From NCBI GenBank assembly GCA_004026145.2, contig CP034986.1:17970933-18034932 (forward strand): a DNA stretch of 64,000 bases. The letters run 5' to 3'. The notes beneath the pieces are model-generated. The model did no database searches. It saw nothing but the letters and a program-made list of their open reading frames with translations, and was not told where the DNA came from. Below, one piece after another: positions 59,368 through 64,000 of the stretch. The stretch's first letter is position 1, and each line of letters begins with the position of its first letter. Made by a program: the position numbers and the translations under genes. This stretch comes from Takifugu bimaculatus (taxonomy: Eukaryota > Chordata > Actinopteri > Tetraodontiformes > Tetraodontidae).

Positions 59368-59384
59368 AAGGAGAGAGGGGTAAA
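59368..59384 (+). promoter_or_regulatory. gypsy polypurine tract
   Basis: AAGGAGAGAGGGGTAAA immediately precedes TGTTGTGT, the proposed LTR start. Confidence 0.6.
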
Positions 59385-59577
59385 TGTTGTGTAAAACACA
59401 TTTTTGTATTTAACTGGGACATTTTCATTTAATCTTAGTTTAAACTAGTTGATAAAATATAGTATGGTTTTGACTTTTGGGATTTGTTGGCTACAGTTAG
59501 AGCAAGGTTTGTTAGCAGATTTTATAGTGAAAAAGGCATTTTCACCTCATGTTAATCTGCCTTTTTTGGACACAACA
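59385..59577 (+). repeat. short gypsy 3' LTR, 193 bp
   Basis: It begins TGTTGTGT and ends ACACAACA, a perfect 8-bp inverted pair, directly after the polypurine tract. No second copy is in view because the 5' part of the element is lost, so the end is inferred from the inverted repeat alone. Confidence 0.5.
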
Positions 59578-60123
59578 ACCACCTAGTAAGCATTTAGTGA
59601 TGCAAAAAAACTTTGTTTTTAAAGCAGTTAGGGAACTTTTATATGAAACAAGTCTTACTGTTCAAATGTGACTCTGAAGACTAGTGCCTTTATTGTCATG
59701 CTTGTCTCGAACAAAAAGGCCAGAGTACATAATGCATAACATGCACATCATGTTTTTTTAAAAACAAAATAATATAATAAATCTGAAAAATTATCAAAAT
59801 AATAGAGGGCCGGTATCAGAAGAAACCACATTATTAAGTTGAGCACCAATACTGTAATTAGTCAGCATAGAAAAAGTGTACTGATACTTGACTATGCCTG
59901 GTTCCACTAATTATTTTTGGTTTGGTATTTATTTCCTGTTGAACTTGATTACCTTCAAACTGGAAGAATACAGACTCAAGGAAAACATTTAGTAGAAGAT
60001 ATCACAATTAGCTGAATACATGTGAACAGGGTTAGAAAGTAGTTTCAGCTCACCTCACCTGTTAATCTCTGTGGCTGACAGTATTTTTCTTGGATTGGCA
60101 GAGTAATATGGCTCCTGCACATC
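59578..60123. other. non-coding stretch between two LTRs
   Basis: AT-rich, no gene seen. Confidence 0.5.
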
Positions 60124-60937
60124 TGTAGAGTGGTTCTCTGATACATTTCTAATAACTTGGCTTGTCGTGGATTTCCCCCTACGCTAATACACTCAAACTT
60201 TATGTTTTCATTAAGTCAATATACCTATGCCAGTGCCAATGAATTGAGGTGCGAGGATACCACAACAAGGTCGAATGATGAGTCAGGGTCAGCTGGTTCA
60301 CGATCCAAACAATGGTTTATTGTTGATCCACAATTCACCATGCATGAGAAGTAGCCCGGGCTAAGTCTGAAGTCTGACAAGCATCACCCCTCTTTTATAC
60401 TATTTGGAGTCTGGGGCTTACTCCGCCCCGGACTCCCTCATTTGGTTAGCTTTTCTCACTCATTTTCCACCTTTAAGTATCATTTAACATACCTATCAGA
60501 GGTCAGGTGTACCCTACAGGGTTTTTTTAAAAGCAGACATCTCCTTATTCAAACCGACCACACCTCGGCTACCCTCCTACTTTTCTATTTAACCCATTGT
60601 TATCTTCAGCATGTTTTCAAACAGGGATACATATACATGGTAATTTACCACAGAGTTCAAATAGTGACATGCACTTACTGCCGGTAATCAATCAGTAATA
60701 GTGATGGCTCGTACATCTGGTATAGGTCACACATAGATTATATCAATTCTCTAAGTACGCTTTATGGTAGGCTAAGTATGGGCTACACACAGGTTATATT
60801 GGCCCTCTACCTTACATATGTAATTTTAAGCACTCAGCTGCCCTAATCACAAGGCCTACTCACTAAGTCAAAAGGTAAATATTGAAACCACACATTTTGC
60901 TTCTGATGCCGTATGCCTTCTACCCTTCTTCACTACA
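60124..60937 (-). repeat. ERV2 3' LTR, about 814 bp
   Basis: On the minus strand it starts TGTAGTGAAGAAGGG just after a polypurine tract and ends ACCACTCTACA. TATAAAAG lies at 60,399-60,392 and AATAAA at 60,321-60,316, in the right order and about 75 bp apart for a U3-R layout. The end position is inferred from the short inverted repeat. The partner LTR is outside the window. Confidence 0.65.
60316..60399 (-). promoter_or_regulatory. ERV2 LTR TATA box and poly(A) signal
   Basis: Minus-strand TATAAAAG (60,399-60,392), then AATAAA (60,321-60,316). The cap site would lie about 25-30 bp after the TATA box, so R would include the poly(A) signal. Confidence 0.65.
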
Positions 60938-60947
60938 TTTCCCCCCT
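60938..60947 (-). promoter_or_regulatory. ERV2 polypurine tract
   Basis: Minus-strand AGGGGGGAAA next to TGTAGTG, the LTR start. Confidence 0.75.
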
Positions 60948-61709
60948 GTGGTCCTGACAAGGACCACTCAACCAATAATCTTTCATAGGCAGGTCATTGC
61001 ATGCACCGCTACATCTAGTATCCTGGTATACTTTCCTACCCTTCAGTAAGGATCACCCCAGGACAGGAGTCCAACTGCAAAGGCAGCCAGATGCCCCCAC
61101 CCAGAGATCATCCAGGAACAGTCCCGCACTGATGCCTCAGTGATCGTTACTGACGGGCCCCTAGCCACGCTCTGCAGACATGATCAGGGAAACATCCTCT
61201 CATTTGGCAGTGAGAGGTAAAACCCCAACCAGGTGGCAAAGGTAGCGTTACATCACACAGTATATATATATTTCTATCTAAGGCACACATTGAGTATATT
61301 TGATTATAACCTTACATGTAACAAACTCTAGTCTGTTCTGTTTACACAGCCAGTTACCCTTAGCTTGCTCTGGGAGTATCTCCCGGTACACTTATGAGGA
61401 ATTCTCCTCTTGAGACTTTTTTTATTGGGATTTTGCTAGCGTTTGTTTGTACCCAGCACGCTGCCCATCCGCTAAACAGGCAGGCCGATACAGGTAGACA
61501 CCTCTCAAGCAAAACCCTCATAACCATGGAGCTTATGCTCCCTTTTCCTAGTACCCATTCGTATCTACCTGTTAAAATCGCCTTATCATAAATAACACAC
61601 TCTCACTCATACTATATAATTTTTTCCAGAACCATTAATCGTTAGTCATGAACATTAGCATAGGTCATCACCGTGTTATTCCATCAGAAATTAATAACAT
61701 TTGTCACAA
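60948..61709 (-). other. ERV2 region between accessory frame and polypurine tract
   Basis: About 760 bp of viral sequence without a minus-strand frame longer than 60 codons. Its length leaves room for a 3' non-coding region or a spliced small exon. No motif was recognised. Confidence 0.5.
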
Positions 61710-62651
61710 TCAGTTTTCCTCACGCCGGCTTCTGGGTTGGTAGCTGGGAGAGCTTGGACGGTATTCGGGGGTGTGTGGACGGTGGCTAGGTAGTGTTCGC
61801 AGGGAACTTCTTTCCTCCCCCCTTCGTGGGTGACTATTCAATCCAGGTAAGGCATTGTTGCCCCGTGGCAATCTGGCCTCACAAAATCGCATGAGGACTG
61901 TTTGGGCTTGACGCAGGTGTGATATGGTATCCTTTGCCCGATCATACGTTTCTTGCAGTTGCTTCAACCTGTTGTGCAAGTCGATAGCTGTCCGTCTTGC
62001 TGCATCCAATTGCTTAGTCAACGTGTTACGTTCATTCTGCAGGCTCCTCAGGCTTCGTTCTCGGGTCTGCTGGTACGCCTGTTTCCGAACACGTTGAACC
62101 TGCTGTCGGGCTGCTTGGGTCAAGCCTATTTTCATGGCGGTATATACTCTGGTAGGCATTCCACCGATCTCAGCGCGGAGGTCCTCTGGCTCGTATTGCT
62201 CAAGTGGGTGACACAGGAAACTGGAGAGACGGACTCGGTCCTCGTTGCCGACGACGATCAGGGGAGGTAGTCGTCTGGGTGCTGGTGGTCTGGCCATAGG
62301 AGGAACCACAGCCGTTGGTTGATCATCATGGATCACGAGCTGGCCCCGGTCCGCTGGGTTCTCTGGGCTCTCTGGGCTGTACTGGAATCCGGTGGGCACC
62401 AACCCTCCTTGGCTCGCAGGTGGACCTGGCAGGAGACTCGCTGGCTCTCCCGTCTGGTGCCCATCCGACCCCTCCATCAACGGGTCAGGGACTCCCTCGC
62501 TCCATCTTGGGTACCTGTTGGGAGTATGTGTGTTTGCCTCTACATGTCGTGTTCCTAGGGGTGTGTATGTGTGTCCGTCTCTAGTATCAGTGCTGTGAGG
62601 TTGCCAATCGTCCAAGGTCAGTTGGGGTCCAGTATAGAAAGCCTCCGCCAT
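61710..62651 (-). CDS. ERV2 accessory protein, coiled coil, unknown family
   Basis: An open frame lies between env and the 3' LTR. An upstream in-frame ATG exists at 62,681, but I prefer the ATG at 62,651 (313 codons). It has a good context (AAAATGG) and lies just after TCTTCATCACAG, a likely splice acceptor, so on a spliced mRNA it would be the first AUG. Numbering from 62,681: residues 75-140 are proline-rich (PPMARPPAPRRLPPL), 188-265 form a long charged coiled coil (ARQQVQRVRKQAYQQTRERS onward), and 280-323 are Arg/Ser/Pro-rich, ending SRREEN. There is no signal peptide or membrane segment. I do not recognise the family. By position it could be a regulatory or accessory gene like those of epsilon- or spumaretroviruses. 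No stop or frameshift is seen. Confidence 0.65.
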   Translation of the reverse strand: MAEAFYTGPQLTLDDWQPHSTDTRDGHTYTPLGTRHVEANTHTPNRYPRWSEGVPDPLMEGSDGHQTGEPASLLPGPPASQGGLVPTGFQYSPESPENPADRGQLVIHDDQPTAVVPPMARPPAPRRLPPLIVVGNEDRVRLSSFLCHPLEQYEPEDLRAEIGGMPTRVYTAMKIGLTQAARQQVQRVRKQAYQQTRERSLRSLQNERNTLTKQLDAARRTAIDLHNRLKQLQETYDRAKDTISHLRQAQTVLMRFCEARLPRGNNALPGLNSHPRRGEERSSLRTLPSHRPHTPEYRPSSPSYQPRSRREEN

Positions 62652-62843
62652 TTTCAAAAGTCTGTGATGAAGACATGGCATTAAGTTTCCTCATAACAAT
62701 AGCTTGTTTCAATCATTCTGCATAAGTTTCTACTGATTATAGCTGCCTATTTGACTAGCATTAGTCTTTTACTATCATTTTTCCAATATTAGTGCTACAT
62801 ACCTTGTGGGGAGTGGGCGGCGATCATTTCATTTCTTTCCCTA

Positions 62844-64000
62844 TTATTCTTGTGTGCTTGTGAAATTAACATATTCTGACTCTGGTTTAATCTCAACATA
62901 CTCTGGCTCTGGTTCAATTTCAACATACTCTGATTCTGGTTCAATTTCAACATACTCTGACTCTGGATCAATTTGTACTTGTACTACCGGAAACTGTCCA
63001 GTTATACTAATCAAGATGCGTGATATTAGTATACGGAGTAATGGGATGATGCAGCAGACCACCAACAGTACCACCATCACTATTCCTCCCAATGCTATCC
63101 CAGCCATTTTTAGATACTTTAGCCATCCCAACTTTCCCATCCAATCCCAAAAGCTCTTAACTTGAGTGTTCCAGTTGGAATTTTTTACATGCTCGTCGCG
63201 CATCCTTCTCATTTCGTTCAGAACTCCTGTCAAACTGCCGTTGACACCTGTGTGCATTGGTATCAGAGTGCAACAGTCCTCCCCAATTTCATCACATATG
63301 CCTTGATCTCCTGCCATGCGTGATTCTATCACAAATCTATTTTGCAAAGCCATCATTGACGTGGCGTGCAATTGCTCCCGTACTAATGACAGTCCTTTTA
63401 CAGTATAATTCATGAACCTCTGCTGATTGTACCACAAATAATTTATCCAACGACTATTTCGAGCTATATACTGAGCATTTGCAACTGAACCATAAATTGG
63501 AATCGACCCTGCTCCTCGTCCGGCTTTTATCCATGTGGAGCCTATGGCTACCTGATTTTCTGGTACACCAAATGGGACCTGATCCCATGTGATATAAATT
63601 TCATTTGTTGCTTTCCAGTCCCAGTCCCAATTTTCAAAGGTGTCCTGGGTGTCTCTCTTTTTTCTAGGGGATGCCTGATTTGGTTGCGCCCTTTGCGTAA
63701 TCAATGACAACTGTCCCGTTAACATTAATGGGGCGCATATTCCTTCCCAATTTGGAGGTAAAGTTAGCATCAGGGTGTCATTACCTTCACAAGTCCAGAA
63801 GACATCCCCCAACGGCCTTGTGCCTTCCGTTAAGTCTAACAAACTATATTGAGCTATGTGGGATGAAGTTTGTTCGTAGATTATTGCTCCCCCGTTTGGT
63901 ACCATCTGTTTACATTGCATTTGGGCCTTTGGGCCGGTCTCACATAGTTTGATGGTTGCTGTGGTGTTCCCGTAGGTTAGCTCCGGGTACCACTCGATTC
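62844..64000 (-). CDS. env: ERV2 env (SU end and TM), open, 5' end beyond the window
   Basis: Retroviral envelope glycoprotein, open from the window edge to the stop at 62,844 (about 385 codons visible). Numbering from the Met at 63,920: a furin-type site RKKR at 86-89 separates SU from TM. The TM ectodomain has a Leu/Gln-rich helix region (180-207) followed by CDEIGEDCC (Cys 209, 216, 217), the CX6CC motif of gamma-type envelopes that bond SU to TM. A membrane anchor spans about 273-298. The cytoplasmic tail (299-358) carries four tyrosine motifs nine residues apart. NxS/T sites occur at 47, 171 and 227. No break is visible. The frame before residue 1 is open too, so this Met is not the true start. 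Confidence 0.85.
   Translation of the reverse strand, partial: IEWYPELTYGNTTATIKLCETGPKAQMQCKQMVPNGGAIIYEQTSSHIAQYSLLDLTEGTRPLGDVFWTCEGNDTLMLTLPPNWEGICAPLMLTGQLSLITQRAQPNQASPRKKRDTQDTFENWDWDWKATNEIYITWDQVPFGVPENQVAIGSTWIKAGRGAGSIPIYGSVANAQYIARNSRWINYLWYNQQRFMNYTVKGLSLVREQLHATSMMALQNRFVIESRMAGDQGICDEIGEDCCTLIPMHTGVNGSLTGVLNEMRRMRDEHVKNSNWNTQVKSFWDWMGKLGWLKYLKMAGIALGGIVMVVLLVVCCIIPLLRILISRILISITGQFPVVQVQIDPESEYVEIEPESEYVEIEPEPEYVEIKPESEYVNFTSTQE
62882..62970 (-). repeat. 27-bp tandem repeat encoding the Env tail
   Basis: Nine-residue units of the EYVEIEPES type, three full units plus a partial one ending EYVNF. At DNA level the units differ by only a few bases (plus strand ACATACTCTGGCTCTGGTTC then AATTTCA). 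Confidence 0.9.

Larger units (their letters stand above)
57690..59384 (+). pseudogene. Ty3/gypsy pol remnant (RT and integrase)
   Basis: RT: GGLRVCVDLRQVN near 58,320-58,355, then AVLDKYHLPTTEELI to 58,410. Integrase: HQG/HPGIVKAKQQS-like text near 58,525-58,575, VVLACYGP in another frame, then GFLVVMFDLHSKWPKVTPMA at about 58,742-58,800. An L2 3' fragment interrupts integrase at 58,827. Remnants continue to a polypurine stretch. The upstream part (57,690-58,150) has poorly preserved frames that may be gag/protease. Most of RT and RNase H has been deleted. Inactive. Confidence 0.65.

Noticed and set aside
1..64000. tRNA, rRNA, CRISPR or bacterial-type operons
   Set aside because: No cloverleaf, rRNA motif, spaced direct-repeat array or dense gene packing was seen. 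The sequence is clearly vertebrate nuclear DNA.

Overview
The window looks like repeat-rich nuclear DNA from a ray-finned fish, probably a spiny-rayed (percomorph) teleost. The evidence is its mix of elements: at least seven pieces of one L2-type LINE whose 3' end carries a CTCTC array, a Rex1-like LINE with a GATTCT tail, pogo/Tigger-like and Tc1-like DNA transposons, Ty3/gypsy remnants including Sushi-type LTRs, tRNA-type SINE fragments, and two endogenous retroviruses. I see no convincing host gene. One unassigned minus-strand reading frame at about 28.58-28.92 kb has splice-like edges and is the only candidate host exon. There are no rRNA, tRNA or CRISPR loci.

Layout. 0-1 kb: a pogo-like transposon with its catalytic core deleted. 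2.9-10.2 kb: four elements nested inside each other, namely a minus-strand Ty3/gypsy whose gag and pol are split by a Sushi-type LTR, which is split by a hAT-like element, which contains rearranged L2 copies. 14.2-16.6 kb: an LTR piece, an L2 3' end, a decayed pogo-like element, and a pogo-type MITE that contains a vertebrate telomere repeat and abuts a perfect inverted repeat. 18.0-20.1 kb: an L2 3' end and an 816-bp MITE. 21.1-26.0 kb: a defective retrovirus (ERV1). 28.6-32.9 kb: the orphan frame, a Rex1-like LINE, a gypsy remnant and an L2 copy. 33-52.6 kb: mostly unique, AT-rich, non-coding DNA with a broken Tc1-like transposon at 41.5-42.5 kb and a few SINE scraps. 52.6-55.8 kb: the best L2 reverse transcriptase copy and further L2 ends. 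57.7-59.6 kb: a plus-strand Ty3/gypsy with a short 3' LTR. 60.1-64.0 kb: the 3' part of a second retrovirus (ERV2) on the minus strand, running off the right edge.

Two parts deserve most attention. ERV1 has two LTRs and a polypurine tract. In place of gag and most of pol it carries an intron-less copy of a bicaudal-D gene (closest to BICD2, a dynein adaptor), which stops in mid-coding sequence and passes in the same reading frame into retroviral RNase H. This looks like retroviral capture of a host gene, like the transducing retroviruses, but with a motor adaptor as cargo. The copy is now broken by frameshifts and a later insertion. ERV2 keeps an open env with a furin-type site, a CX6CC motif and a membrane anchor. 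Its cytoplasmic tail is built from a 27-bp tandem repeat that gives four evenly spaced tyrosine motifs. Downstream of env and before the 3' LTR lies an intact reading frame of about 313 codons with a proline-rich N-terminal half and a long coiled coil, which I do not recognise. It is a candidate accessory gene of a complex fish retrovirus.

All assignments rest on reading motifs by eye. No searches were run, and TE family names are from recall of characteristic motifs and 3' ends.
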